Shown: positions 36,120 to 44,934 of the stretch, piece by piece
Numbering within the stretch: the first letter of the stretch is position 1
Layout of the letters: each line of letters starts with the position of its first letter
Source of the DNA: Sulfitobacter mediterraneus
Lineage (GTDB): Bacteria; Pseudomonadota; Alphaproteobacteria; Rhodobacterales; Rhodobacteraceae
Reading direction: 5' to 3'
Assembly: GCF_016801775.1 (NCBI RefSeq)
Contig: NZ_CP069004.1
Coordinates: forward strand, 992,001-1,056,000
Length of the DNA: 64,000 nt
Notes under the pieces: generated by a model
The model's input: the letters and a program-made list of their open reading frames with translations, nothing else
What the model was told of the DNA's origin: nothing
Databases searched by the model: none
Program-made: the position numbers and the translations under genes

Positions 36120-37247
36120 TTACTCCGGTGTAGCTGCCGCCTTCGCCAATCTCAAGCCATCGCGATGCCGTGCCAGCCAATAGGCCACCAAAACCAGTGG
36201 CGCATTCACCGCCCCCATGCCATCGACCAGATCCATCAAATCGTCAAAAGACATCAGGTGGCTGCGGATATCCTCGGCCTCGCTGTCCAGCCCGCCAATG
36301 CCCGTCACCTCATCCGGAAGATCGGCAAGTCCAAGATAAATATAGTAAAATTCTGTTGAATTACCAGGGGATGCATAAACCTCGCTGACCGGCAGCACCT
36401 CACCCAGCGTCAGCCCGGCCTCCTCTTGCGCCTCGCGGCGGGCGGCCATCTGCGGTGTTTCGCCGGGGTCCACAGCCCCTGCAATTGGCTCTAACTGCCA
36501 GCAGGATTTATCGCCACGCGCCAATGGCCCCATCCGCACCTGTTCGATCAACAAAACGCGATCACGCAGCGGATCATAAGGCAGCACAATCGCCGCGTCC
36601 GATCCGACAAAAACCGCACGGTCCACCGGGGCTGACAGTGCGCCATCAAACCGCTCGTAGCGCAAACGCATTTCATCGAGTGCATAAAAGTTGGAATAGA
36701 CCCGCTGCTGGTTCTGAACATCTATCTGTCCATGCAGCGTCCCTGCCCCATGAATGGAGGCCGATGCGTTGACCTTTGCCGCCGCGCGGGCGCGAATGCG
36801 CGGAAACATACGGGCCACATCATCGCGGCTGCGGCTCCCCATGTACCCCATCACCTCGACCGCGGCATGGCGGCTCAACGCGCCCCACTCGTCCTGCCAA
36901 AGGGACAGATCCCAAGGCCCGTCAGGCGCCCAAAGATCCGGCTCTGGCACATAGACCTCTCCGCTTTGCCCATCCTCCAGTGTGATCTGATGCAGATCGT
37001 AGCCAAAGCCACCCTCATAGAAATCCAGCCGCGCAATCTGCTCTTGGGTCAGTCCCCGCACCAAGACGCCCTTGGCGGTCTCGCCCGTGCAGGTTTCGAT
37101 CATCGGAAACGGCCCTTGGGCCACGGACGACACTTTGTATCCGGGCAAAACCGCAGGTGTTACATCCAACGCATCGCCGCTGGCACCCATCACGATCTCA
37201 AGCAATGGCCGGTCCCGCAGGGTGCCATAAAAAAACAGGTTTCTCAT
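36120..37247 (-). CDS. trgB: TrgB-like fusion of AIG2/GGCT-type and Nudix domains
   Basis: Residues 1-110 form a gamma-glutamylcyclotransferase-like fold (FFYGTLRDRPLL, FYEGGFGYD). Residues ~190-355 form an ADP-ribose pyrophosphatase-like Nudix domain with a full box (GAVDPGETP...REAQEEAGL). The layout next to trgA and cysK matches TrgB of Rhodobacter sphaeroides, named from tellurite resistance. The biochemical role is not settled; clearing of toxic nucleotides or gamma-glutamyl compounds is plausible. It begins four bases after the trgA stop. Confidence 0.83.
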   Translation of the reverse strand: MRNLFFYGTLRDRPLLEIVMGASGDALDVTPAVLPGYKVSSVAQGPFPMIETCTGETAKGVLVRGLTQEQIARLDFYEGGFGYDLHQITLEDGQSGEVYVPEPDLWAPDGPWDLSLWQDEWGALSRHAAVEVMGYMGSRSRDDVARMFPRIRARAAAKVNASASIHGAGTLHGQIDVQNQQRVYSNFYALDEMRLRYERFDGALSAPVDRAVFVGSDAAIVLPYDPLRDRVLLIEQVRMGPLARGDKSCWQLEPIAGAVDPGETPQMAARREAQEEAGLTLGEVLPVSEVYASPGNSTEFYYIYLGLADLPDEVTGIGGLDSEAEDIRSHLMSFDDLMDLVDGMGAVNAPLVLVAYWLARHRDGLRLAKAAATPE

Positions 37248-37251
37248 GAAC

Positions 37252-37692
37252 TTAGCGACCGTGCTTATGGGCAAACTCAACCAACAGACCGCTGAACACC
37301 GAGGCGATCACTGCAACGATCGTAATGGGCACGGTCATGATAATCACGGCGAATTCAGCACCGATCTGAAAAACGGCCACCATCGCCTCGAAAGGGCCAT
37401 CGTAACGGTTGCGCATGGCAAGCCGGAACATCTCGTAAATGGCTTGAACACCGACGCCCCAAAGCAAAAGAACAAAGACCCCCGTCAGGCCATTGTTGAT
37501 CGCTGCTGTCGTCCCGCGCCCCGCACGGCGGCCCATCACGAACCAACCCGCACAGAGACCAAGAACAATATTCAAGGGGATAAAATAGCCAAAATCCGTG
37601 CTCTCCGGCATCAGCGGCATGACCATCAAAGACAGGATATAGCCAACGACCGCCAAACAGACGGCTGCCATCAATTTTGCGGCGGTGGGCAT
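37252..37692 (-). CDS. trgA: TrgA family membrane protein
   Basis: This 146-residue protein has four predicted membrane helices (LMAAVCLAVVGYILSLMV; IPLNIVLGLCAGWFVMG; GVFVLLLWGVGVQAIYEM; AVIIMTVPITIVAVIASV). The family takes its name from the Rhodobacter tellurite locus. It heads the operon and has AAGGAG near the start. The mechanism is unknown. Confidence 0.85.
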   Translation of the reverse strand: MPTAAKLMAAVCLAVVGYILSLMVMPLMPESTDFGYFIPLNIVLGLCAGWFVMGRRAGRGTTAAINNGLTGVFVLLLWGVGVQAIYEMFRLAMRNRYDGPFEAMVAVFQIGAEFAVIIMTVPITIVAVIASVFSGLLVEFAHKHGR

Positions 37693-37713
37693 GGGATGGC
37701 TCCTTAAGAAAGG

Positions 37714-38925
37714 TTAACCCGGTCGCCTTACCGTAATCTGTGTGACGTCGCAATTTCCACTGTCAAATGTAGCCGCGCAGGAAGTGAGGTAAAAATTCCA
37801 CATGCGTCGGAACCGATCATCAAAGCCTAGCGTGGTGATCTGGTCCCATTTGTCGTTAAAGGTTTCATGCCACCGGCGCAGGGTGATATCGTAGCTTTTG
37901 CCAAACTCGATGGATTTATCGACGATCAATCCGGCCTTCTCGACCTGTTCACGCAAGATCACAGGACTGGGCAACATACCGCCCGGAAAGATGTATTTCT
38001 GGATGAAATCAACGCCGCGTTTGTACACGTCCCAACGGGCATGATCGACGGTAATAATCTGCAAGGTCGCGGCACGGCCAGGTTTAAGACAATCGCGCAA
38101 AGCATTGAAATAAGTTGGCCAATATTTCTCGCCAACCGCCTCGAACATTTCGATACTTGCAATACCGTCATAATGGCCGGTCTCGTCGCGATAATCTTGA
38201 AGCTTTAGATTAACTTGCTCAGAAAGTCCCGCTTTTTCAATTCGTTCCTTGGCAAACTTAAACTGCTCTTCACTGATGGTCAGGCCTGTCACCTTGAGCC
38301 CGCGTTCCTTAGCGGCATATTCGGCAAACCCGCCCCAGCCACAGCCGATTTCCAGAACATGATCACCCGGCTTGACGCCCATCTGATCCACCATGGACTT
38401 GTACTTTTCGGTCTGCGCCGCCTCCAGCGACAGCTGAGCATTTTCATCGAACAACGCCGAGGAATAGGTCATCGTGTCATCCAGCCAGAGGCTGTAAAAA
38501 TCGTTGCCCAGATCATAATGATAGCTGATGTTCTTGCGGGCCTGCGTTTTGGAATTGCTTTGCAGCCAGAACCGCATTTTCTCGAACAGGCGCACCATGC
38601 TCAGCCCCGGAAACCCGTCATAAAGCTCATCGTTGTCCGCATGAACGAGGTCCATGAAAGCCTGCAGATCGGGCGTGGACCACCATTCGTCAAGATAGGC
38701 GTCACTAAACCCAAGATCGCCTTCGCGGATCAGACGCGAGAACAGGTCATCGTTGTGGATATGCAATTCCGCGACCGGACCGGGCAATTTACCCTCGGCC
38801 CTGAACCGCCGTCCATCCGGCAAAACAAAGTCGAGCCGCCCGCGCTGCATGTCTTGTGCCATCGCAAAAACCCGCGCGAAATAGCGCGGCAGGTCTTTTT
38901 GCCCCTCTGTCGAGATCAAGGTCAT
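37714..38925 (-). CDS. cfa: Cyclopropane-fatty-acyl-phospholipid synthase
   Basis: This 403-residue enzyme has an N-terminal lipid-binding part and a SAM domain (VLEIGCGWGGFAEYAA). The Cfa signatures ISYHYDLGNDFY, EMFEAVGEKYW and FIQKYIFPGG are all present. It adds a methylene bridge to unsaturated acyl chains in the membrane. The gene lies beside the photolyase gene. In R. sphaeroides cfaA and phrA are also adjacent and belong to the singlet-oxygen RpoE response, but I could not find a convincing RpoE promoter here. Confidence 0.92.
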   Translation of the reverse strand: MTLISTEGQKDLPRYFARVFAMAQDMQRGRLDFVLPDGRRFRAEGKLPGPVAELHIHNDDLFSRLIREGDLGFSDAYLDEWWSTPDLQAFMDLVHADNDELYDGFPGLSMVRLFEKMRFWLQSNSKTQARKNISYHYDLGNDFYSLWLDDTMTYSSALFDENAQLSLEAAQTEKYKSMVDQMGVKPGDHVLEIGCGWGGFAEYAAKERGLKVTGLTISEEQFKFAKERIEKAGLSEQVNLKLQDYRDETGHYDGIASIEMFEAVGEKYWPTYFNALRDCLKPGRAATLQIITVDHARWDVYKRGVDFIQKYIFPGGMLPSPVILREQVEKAGLIVDKSIEFGKSYDITLRRWHETFNDKWDQITTLGFDDRFRRMWNFYLTSCAATFDSGNCDVTQITVRRPG

Positions 38926-39013
38926 ATCACGCTCCCCTTCGTGCTCCTCAGGCGCAATCAGCTTACCGCGCTTCGCAGAATTAACAATTCCTTAATGATA
39001 GCGGCCGGTTTTC

Positions 39014-40438
39014 CTAATCTTTGCGGTTCTCATAAGCCGTCAGCGCCCTTTTGCGCCCCCCGTCAAGCGAGACAATCGGCGTAGGATAGCTGTCTTGCGC
39101 ATTCATGCCCCAGTGGCGCGGACAGGCCTCAAAGAAGGCAAGCGCATCGTCATGTGGCGCATCACGGCCTTCGGCAATCCAGCGGTCCACATAGGCGGCG
39201 TCTGGGTCAAATTTCTCGCGCTGGGTGACGGGATTGAACACGCGGAAATACGGCGCGGCATCCGGGCCTGACCCGGCGGTCCACTGCCAGCCCATTGCAT
39301 TGCTGGCCGGATCCCAGTCAATCAAGCAGTCCTCGAACCACGCCTGCCCGATCCGCCAATGGGTCATCAGGTGTTTGGTCAGATAACTGGCCACAATCAT
39401 CCGTGCGCGGTTGTGCATGCGGCCAGTCACATAGAGCTCCCGCATCGCTGCATCGACAAATGGCACGCCCGTGCGGCCCTTTTTCCACGCCCAGACTTCG
39501 GCGGCGCGGCCATCATCCTTCCAAGGAAAATCGTTCCATTCTTCACGCCAGTTCTGGTCCAGAATGCGCGGCGTATGGTGCATCAGATGATAGGCGAACT
39601 CGCGCCAGACCAGTTCTTTCAGGAAAGTCTCGGCGCCGCGTTTGCCTTCTTGCAGGGCGCGTTGGCCCGCATGCCAGCATTGATGCGGGCTGATCTCGCC
39701 CAGGCTGAGGTTCTCTGAGAGGTTGGACGTGCCATCCATCCCCGGCGTGTTCCGGTTGTCTTTGTAGCCATCAATCAGATGGGCAATGAAATGGCCCAGC
39801 CGTGCCTGTGCAGCAGCCTCACCCAATTGCACGAAGGGGCGCACAACCGCGGCACCGCGGTTCATCTCGGCCCCCATCTCCCATTCTGCCAAAGCATCGC
39901 TTTTTGGCCAGTTTTCAGGGGGATGCAGATCTGATGGGGCGCTGCGCGGCACCTCGACATCGCGGGTTTTCACCGTTTTCCAGAACGGCGAATAGACCTT
40001 GTAGTAGCCGCCCGTCTTGGTCTCCACCGTCCAGGGCTCAAACATCAGATGGCCACCAAAGGACCGCGCGTCGATACCCTGCTCTTTCAGCTCCGCTTTG
40101 ATCTGACTGTCTCGTGACACAGTTTGAGGATCATAAAGCCGCGACCAATAGACTGCGCCGGCACCGGTTTCCTTGATCAGATCCTGCAAGGCATCCAAAG
40201 CCTGGTCAGAACGCCGCAGGATCAGGCGGCTGCCCTTCTCTTCCAACGCCTCACCAAGCGCACCGACCCCGAGGCCCAGCCGCCATTTTGGTGCCGCGCC
40301 CAGATTTTCGCTCAGCCCGTCATGGACAAAAACCGGAATGACCGGCCGGCCACTGTCACAAGCCGCCGAAAGCGCCGCGTGATCGCTCAGCCGCAAATCC
40401 CGCCGAAACCAGACCAAGATCGGTGATGTATCGCTCAT
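39014..40438 (-). CDS. phr: Deoxyribodipyrimidine photolyase
   Basis: This 474-residue flavoprotein repairs cyclobutane pyrimidine dimers with blue light. The N-terminal antenna domain begins ILVWFRRDLRLSDHAAL. The FAD-binding region has WREFAYHLMHHTP, FVDAAMRELYVTGRMHNR, MIVASYLTKHL and DWDPASNAMGWQW. The tryptophan chain region is intact. It is followed by cfa on the same strand after 88 bases. Confidence 0.94.
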   Translation of the reverse strand: MSDTSPILVWFRRDLRLSDHAALSAACDSGRPVIPVFVHDGLSENLGAAPKWRLGLGVGALGEALEEKGSRLILRRSDQALDALQDLIKETGAGAVYWSRLYDPQTVSRDSQIKAELKEQGIDARSFGGHLMFEPWTVETKTGGYYKVYSPFWKTVKTRDVEVPRSAPSDLHPPENWPKSDALAEWEMGAEMNRGAAVVRPFVQLGEAAAQARLGHFIAHLIDGYKDNRNTPGMDGTSNLSENLSLGEISPHQCWHAGQRALQEGKRGAETFLKELVWREFAYHLMHHTPRILDQNWREEWNDFPWKDDGRAAEVWAWKKGRTGVPFVDAAMRELYVTGRMHNRARMIVASYLTKHLMTHWRIGQAWFEDCLIDWDPASNAMGWQWTAGSGPDAAPYFRVFNPVTQREKFDPDAAYVDRWIAEGRDAPHDDALAFFEACPRHWGMNAQDSYPTPIVSLDGGRKRALTAYENRKD

Positions 40439-40504
40439 GCTATGCCCTTCTGGATTCTGCCTTTTCCTAAACTAGGGCGCGGCAGGAACCTTCAAGGCGC
40501 TAAA

Positions 40505-41728
40505 TCACAAAACATCGTCCAATGCGTTCAAGAGCTGATCCACCTCGGCCTTTGTGGTGTAATGGGTAAAGCTGAGGCGCAGCACACCTTTGTCTTCATC
40601 CACACCCATCGCCTTCAATGCACGGCCAGCGTAAAAGTCGCCGCCGCCTGCCATGATCCCGTGTTTGGCCAGCTCCGTTGCAGCCTCCAGGCCCGGACGG
40701 TTCAGCGCCATGGCCACAGTGGGTGCACGGCCCACCGCCTCTGCCGGACCAATCAGGCGCACAGAATTGCGATCCTTCACCGCGTCCAGCAACGGCTGCA
40801 ACAGCGCGGTCTCATGATCCCGCATCATGTCATGCACTGCCGCGCCGCGCCCAGCGGCATCGGCATCCCCACCAATGTGATGGGCATAAAACGCATCCAC
40901 ATAATCGGCCATCCCCGCAGAGGCGGCGACCTGCGCATGGTCGGGGCCGGCAGGCGTCAGACGTTTGTAAAGTGTTTCGCCGTTAAAGACATGCGCCTGA
41001 TTTGGCAGCAGATTGCCCAAGGCACGCCGAATGACCATCAACCCCTGATGCGGGCCAAAGGTCTTGTATGCGGAGAACAGATAGATATCCGGGCCCATAT
41101 TGCCCACATCAGCAAAGCCATGCGGCGCATATGACACGCCATCGACACAGACAAAGGCTCCCGCCGCATGGGCGAGTGCAGTGATCTCCACCACCGGATT
41201 GATCTGGCCAACAACGTTTGAGCAATGCGGGAAACACACCAGCCGCACATCTTCATCCAGCAGGTTTTCCAGATCATCGGTGTTCAACGCACCGGTGTCG
41301 GGATCGACACACCATTCGCGCACCTCGATGCCCCGGTCCGCCAGACGCCGCCAAGGGCCGGTGTTGGCCTCGTGATCCTGGTTGGTCACGATGATCGCTT
41401 CGCCGGGCTCAAGCAACTGCCCAAAGGCCTGCGCCAAAACATAGGTGTTCTGCGTGGTCGAAGGCCCAAAGCTCAGCTCGTCGGTTTCCACCCCAAGAAT
41501 AGCTGCCATGCGGCGGCGGGCCTCGTCCATCTCCTGACCACCAAGCTGGCTGGCCTCATAAGGGGCGTAAGGCTGGACCTTGCGCTGGGTGTAAAACCGC
41601 GTCAGTCGGTCAATCACCGGTTTGCAGGTGTAAGACCCGCCAGCGTTCTCGAAAAAAGCCTGCCCTTGAAGGGATGGCTCGGCGAAGGCGGGAAATTGGG
41701 CCCGGACCCATGCGGTATCTAATGTCAT
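40505..41728 (-). CDS. Class V PLP enzyme of the cysteine desulfurase-like group, without the catalytic Cys
   Basis: This 407-residue fold-type I enzyme has the PLP Lys in LFSAYKTFGPH and GPSTTQNTY as cofactor loop. In SufS/Csd enzymes a mobile loop near the C-terminus supplies a persulfide Cys; the matching stretch here is AGGGDFYAGRAL, with no Cys. It is therefore more likely a lyase or epimerase relative than a sulfur donor. There is no suf or isc gene nearby. It is divergent from the BCCT gene. Confidence 0.83.
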   Translation of the reverse strand: MTLDTAWVRAQFPAFAEPSLQGQAFFENAGGSYTCKPVIDRLTRFYTQRKVQPYAPYEASQLGGQEMDEARRRMAAILGVETDELSFGPSTTQNTYVLAQAFGQLLEPGEAIIVTNQDHEANTGPWRRLADRGIEVREWCVDPDTGALNTDDLENLLDEDVRLVCFPHCSNVVGQINPVVEITALAHAAGAFVCVDGVSYAPHGFADVGNMGPDIYLFSAYKTFGPHQGLMVIRRALGNLLPNQAHVFNGETLYKRLTPAGPDHAQVAASAGMADYVDAFYAHHIGGDADAAGRGAAVHDMMRDHETALLQPLLDAVKDRNSVRLIGPAEAVGRAPTVAMALNRPGLEAATELAKHGIMAGGGDFYAGRALKAMGVDEDKGVLRLSFTHYTTKAEVDQLLNALDDVL

Positions 41729-42049
41729 GGCGGCACATTTCTACAGCCAACCGCCCGCGTCAAACCCAAAACCAAGTTGTTGAAAAACCGAAACTGAGCG
41801 GTTGCCGGACCGCCCCAGGCGTTCAAGCCGACAAAAATACCTGCCAAATTGTCGTATTTTGCGTCATACTGTCGCGGCACAGCATATGTGCATGTTTCGA
41901 ATTTGTAACACGTTCGGGTCAAGGTGCGGACCCAAATCTGTTTACCGCGCCCTTCAAAGTGGGTGTTCATGCCACGCCAGTTCCCGGCGCGGCAGTTGCC
42001 CCACGCAAAACAGATCGCGTGCAGCGATCGACAAACAGGGACACTTCTC
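41729..42049. other. Divergent intergenic region of 321 bases
   Basis: It separates the class V PLP gene (minus) from the BCCT gene (plus), so it must hold both promoters. It is richer in A+T than its surroundings between 41760 and 41920. I see no strong promoter pair or palindrome. A ribosome site AGGGA lies 8 bases before the BCCT start. Confidence 0.5.
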
Positions 42050-43891
42050 ATGTCAGTCAAACCTCCTTTTACGGATCTAGATATCCAAACGCAGGATGGC
42101 GGATTCTACGAAGGCTATAGCCTTCCAATTGCCTTGATATCAAAGATCAGCATGGTTCTGCTGGTGCTATGGGCTCTTATCTTTCCGCTCAATGCCGGCA
42201 GCATGCTGTCGAGCATCAACTCAACATTGCTGCAAAGCTTTAACACCTTCTACATTCTTGCCGTTGGTGCCTTTGCGTTCTTTCTCTTTGCCATCGCGTT
42301 GATCCCGTCCACGGGCAAGCGCGTCCTGGGCACACCGGGCCAAAAGCCGGAGTTCAGCAACTTTTCCTGGTTCTCGATGATGTTCGGCGCCGGTCTGGGT
42401 GTGGGTCTGATGACCTTTGCCACGGCAGAACCTCTTGGCCTTTGGGGCTCCAACCCGGTGCTGCTGTCCAGTGACATTGCACCAAATACCCCCGAGGCAC
42501 TGCAATCTGGCTACCGCTATACCTTCGCGCACTATGGCTTTCACGCCTGGGCGATCTATGTCGTGACCGGTCTCAGCCTTGCCTATTACGCCTACACACG
42601 CGGCATGCCGCTGACGATCCGTTCGGCGCTGACGCCCCTCATTGGCAAATATGCCAACGGGTTTTTTGGCCACGTGATTGACGTGCTTGGCGTTGTGGCA
42701 ACGATCCTTGGTGTATCCGTGACAATCGGCTTCGGCGTAAGTCAGCTTGTTGATGGTGCTTATGCGATCACCGGCGCAGGCTGGTTGATGGACACCACAG
42801 GTGACACACCAACAGCCACCAAAGCGGGCCTGATCACAGCACTTGTGATGATCATGGCGCTGTCGATCCTTTCGGCGGTTTCAGGGGTTGGGCGCGGCGT
42901 TAAGTGGTTGTCAAACATCAACCTCGTGCTCTCGCTGATCCTGCTTTTGACATTCGTGATCTTTGGCTCGTTCCTCTTTGCGATGACAACCTATGCATCG
43001 GCATTTGTGGATTACATCCTCAACTTCATCTCGCTGAGCTTTGCCGCACATGGTCCGGTTTCGGCTGACATGTTCGCCTCGACGGCACCTGCGGCAGTTC
43101 AGGCACTGGAGGCCGACCAACTCGCAACGGTCTATGGCGGTGCGACAAACGCATGGGGCAGCTTTGGCGGCTTCACAACCAGCGTTGCGGATGCGGGCAT
43201 CACCTTGTCCGAAGCAGACCTGGCCGCCGCCTATGCAGCCGGTACCGAAGGACGCCTCTTCAACTGGCAGGCCGGTTGGACCACGTTCTACTGGGCTTGG
43301 TGGATCGCGTTCTCGCCATTTGTTGGTCTGTTCCTGGCCCGCATTTCCAAAGGCCGCTCGGTGCGTGAATTCGTATTGGGCGCCGTGATTGCACCATCCC
43401 TGGTTTGCTTTGCCTGGATGACCATCCTCGGCGGCACAGCCATTGATCTGGAACTGTCCGGCACCGCAGATGGCGCCATCATCGCGGCCTCCAACTCGGC
43501 CAAACTGTTCGTGACACTGGAACAGATGCTGTCGGGCGGTGTGCTTCAGGCGCTGATCGTCATGTGTGTTGTACTGATCATGACCTTCTTGGTGACTTCC
43601 GCGGACTCCGGCATTCTGGTGATGAACACCATCATGTCCGGCGGTGCAGAAGAAACCGGCGTCAAACACCGTATCATCTGGGGTGTGATCCTGACGCTGG
43701 TGATCGGCACGCTGCTGCTGGCCGGCGGTGGCGGCCTGTCGGCCCTGCAAAACGCGATGATCATCGGGGCATTGCCCTTTACGATGGTTATGGTTGGCAT
43801 GGTGCTGGCGCTGATCAAGGCGCTTTACAACGATGGACGCCGCGACAGCGCGGGCATTGCAACAGATGTCGCAGGCCAGCCCGCTGAATAA
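42050..43891 (+). CDS. BCCT-family betaine/choline/carnitine-type transporter
   Basis: The 613-residue protein has about twelve membrane helices and the family's core: FGAGLGVGLMTFATAEPLG in helix 3, then TTFYWAWWIAFSPFVGLFLARIS in the substrate/Trp-box helix. A long loop lies between helices 7 and 8 (~370-425). BCCT proteins import quaternary ammonium or sulfonium compounds such as glycine betaine or DMSP, driven by sodium or protons. The dmdA operon lies 2 kb away, so DMSP is a sensible candidate substrate. The start at 42050 follows AGGGA. Confidence 0.9.
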   Translation: MSVKPPFTDLDIQTQDGGFYEGYSLPIALISKISMVLLVLWALIFPLNAGSMLSSINSTLLQSFNTFYILAVGAFAFFLFAIALIPSTGKRVLGTPGQKPEFSNFSWFSMMFGAGLGVGLMTFATAEPLGLWGSNPVLLSSDIAPNTPEALQSGYRYTFAHYGFHAWAIYVVTGLSLAYYAYTRGMPLTIRSALTPLIGKYANGFFGHVIDVLGVVATILGVSVTIGFGVSQLVDGAYAITGAGWLMDTTGDTPTATKAGLITALVMIMALSILSAVSGVGRGVKWLSNINLVLSLILLLTFVIFGSFLFAMTTYASAFVDYILNFISLSFAAHGPVSADMFASTAPAAVQALEADQLATVYGGATNAWGSFGGFTTSVADAGITLSEADLAAAYAAGTEGRLFNWQAGWTTFYWAWWIAFSPFVGLFLARISKGRSVREFVLGAVIAPSLVCFAWMTILGGTAIDLELSGTADGAIIAASNSAKLFVTLEQMLSGGVLQALIVMCVVLIMTFLVTSADSGILVMNTIMSGGAEETGVKHRIIWGVILTLVIGTLLLAGGGGLSALQNAMIIGALPFTMVMVGMVLALIKALYNDGRRDSAGIATDVAGQPAE

Positions 43892-43914
43892 GCGCTAGAC
43901 CACTCAAAGCAAAC

Positions 43915-43952
43915 AAAAAAGGCGGCGTCCGGGAAACCGGGCGCCGCCTTTT
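43915..43952. terminator. Strong bidirectional terminator
   Basis: The stem GGCGGCGTCCGG / CCGGGCGCCGCC (one T-G pair) closes on a GAAA tetraloop at 43933-43936. Six A precede it and four T follow, so it serves both the BCCT gene and the convergent HIT gene. Confidence 0.93.
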
Positions 43953-43970
43953 CATTGCGCGAAAGAGACC

Positions 43971-44390
43971 TCAGTCGATGGCCGCTGCGATCGCCTCGGC
44001 ATGGCCCTTGATCAGATCCATGTCCCCCATCGTGCCCGCAGGGCGCATTGGCACGCCCGCATGGCGCGGATGGATGTGGAAATGCAGGTGAAACACCTCC
44101 TGCCCGCCTGCCGCTTCACTGAACTGTTGCAGGGTGATCCCATCAGCCTCAAACGCGGACTTGGCTGCGTTTGCCACTTTCTTGACCGTCGCCATACAGG
44201 CTGCCAACTGCTCGGGCGAGGCGTCTAGAATGTTGCGGCACGGGGTTTTGGGGATCACCAGACAATGCCCGTCACTGCGGGGCATGATGTCCATAAAGCA
44301 ATATGTTGCGTCGTCCTCGTAGACCTTGAAACTGGGGATCTCCCCCCGCAGGATCTTGGCAAAGATATTATCGTCGTCATAGGCGGTCAT
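43971..44390 (-). CDS. HIT-family nucleotide hydrolase
   Basis: This 139-residue Hint-type protein has the histidine triad HLHFHIHPRH and the early conserved NIFAKILRGEIP. It hydrolyses adenosine phosphoramidates or similar nucleotides. AGGAG lies before the ATG at 44390; the frame upstream overlaps its neighbour and is not used. It may be the last gene of the dmdA-acuI unit, 61 bases after the preceding stop. Confidence 0.92.
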   Translation of the reverse strand: MTAYDDDNIFAKILRGEIPSFKVYEDDATYCFMDIMPRSDGHCLVIPKTPCRNILDASPEQLAACMATVKKVANAAKSAFEADGITLQQFSEAAGGQEVFHLHFHIHPRHAGVPMRPAGTMGDMDLIKGHAEAIAAAID

Positions 44391-44451
44391 CGTGGTCTCC
44401 TGATCTCTTTGCCCCTGTCTAAAGGCAAGGCGGCCCGCCGTCGAGACACCC

Positions 44452-44934
44452 CTAAACCAACCGCGCCCGCGCCGCCCTGAGCAAGGACCGCGCATAGAAC
44501 CGATGTAGCGGAACTATGGCCCGCGCCAGCCAGGGCAACTCCTGCCCGGCGCGCGGCACAACCGCCGATCCAAACAACAAGCGTGTTCCGCCCTCGGCGG
44601 TGTCCTCCACCGACAGATAAGACCGCGTATGCCCGCCCAGATCGCGCATCAGGATCTGCCCGTCACCGCGCCCCTCTACAGTCCAGGCAGCATAGGCATC
44701 CGCCGACCCCGCCGCCACCGGCGCAACGTCCCAATTGATGGGTCTGCCCCGCAAATGCGCCCGCAACACCAGTTTTTCCAAACCAAACAGCCAACTGCCG
44801 TAAAACGCTTCCAGAAAAGCAGGCAGCGCCACCGTTTGCGGCAGCGCTGTCTCAAAACAATCGGTGTAACACCCTGCCTGCGCGGCATAGCGCTGCAACA
44901 GCGCCTCCTCCGGCAGGGCACAAGCGGCGATCAT
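44452..44934 (-). CDS. Unknown protein after acuI
   Basis: This 160-residue protein shares an ATGA overlap with acuI. It has a helical N-terminal half (FLEAFYGSWLFGLEKLVLRA) and a beta-rich C-terminal half (WTVEGRGDGQILMRDLGG, then LLFGSAVVPR). The pattern recalls a small ligand-binding or START-like fold, but I cannot name a family. Coupling to acuI suggests a part in the same metabolism. Confidence 0.75.
   Translation of the reverse strand: MIAACALPEEALLQRYAAQAGCYTDCFETALPQTVALPAFLEAFYGSWLFGLEKLVLRAHLRGRPINWDVAPVAAGSADAYAAWTVEGRGDGQILMRDLGGHTRSYLSVEDTAEGGTRLLFGSAVVPRAGQELPWLARAIVPLHRFYARSLLRAARARLV

Noticed and set aside
38926..39013. RpoE-type promoter for cfa or phr
   Set aside because: I looked for TGATCC with a TAAGA-like box at suitable spacing upstream of both genes and did not find a convincing match.
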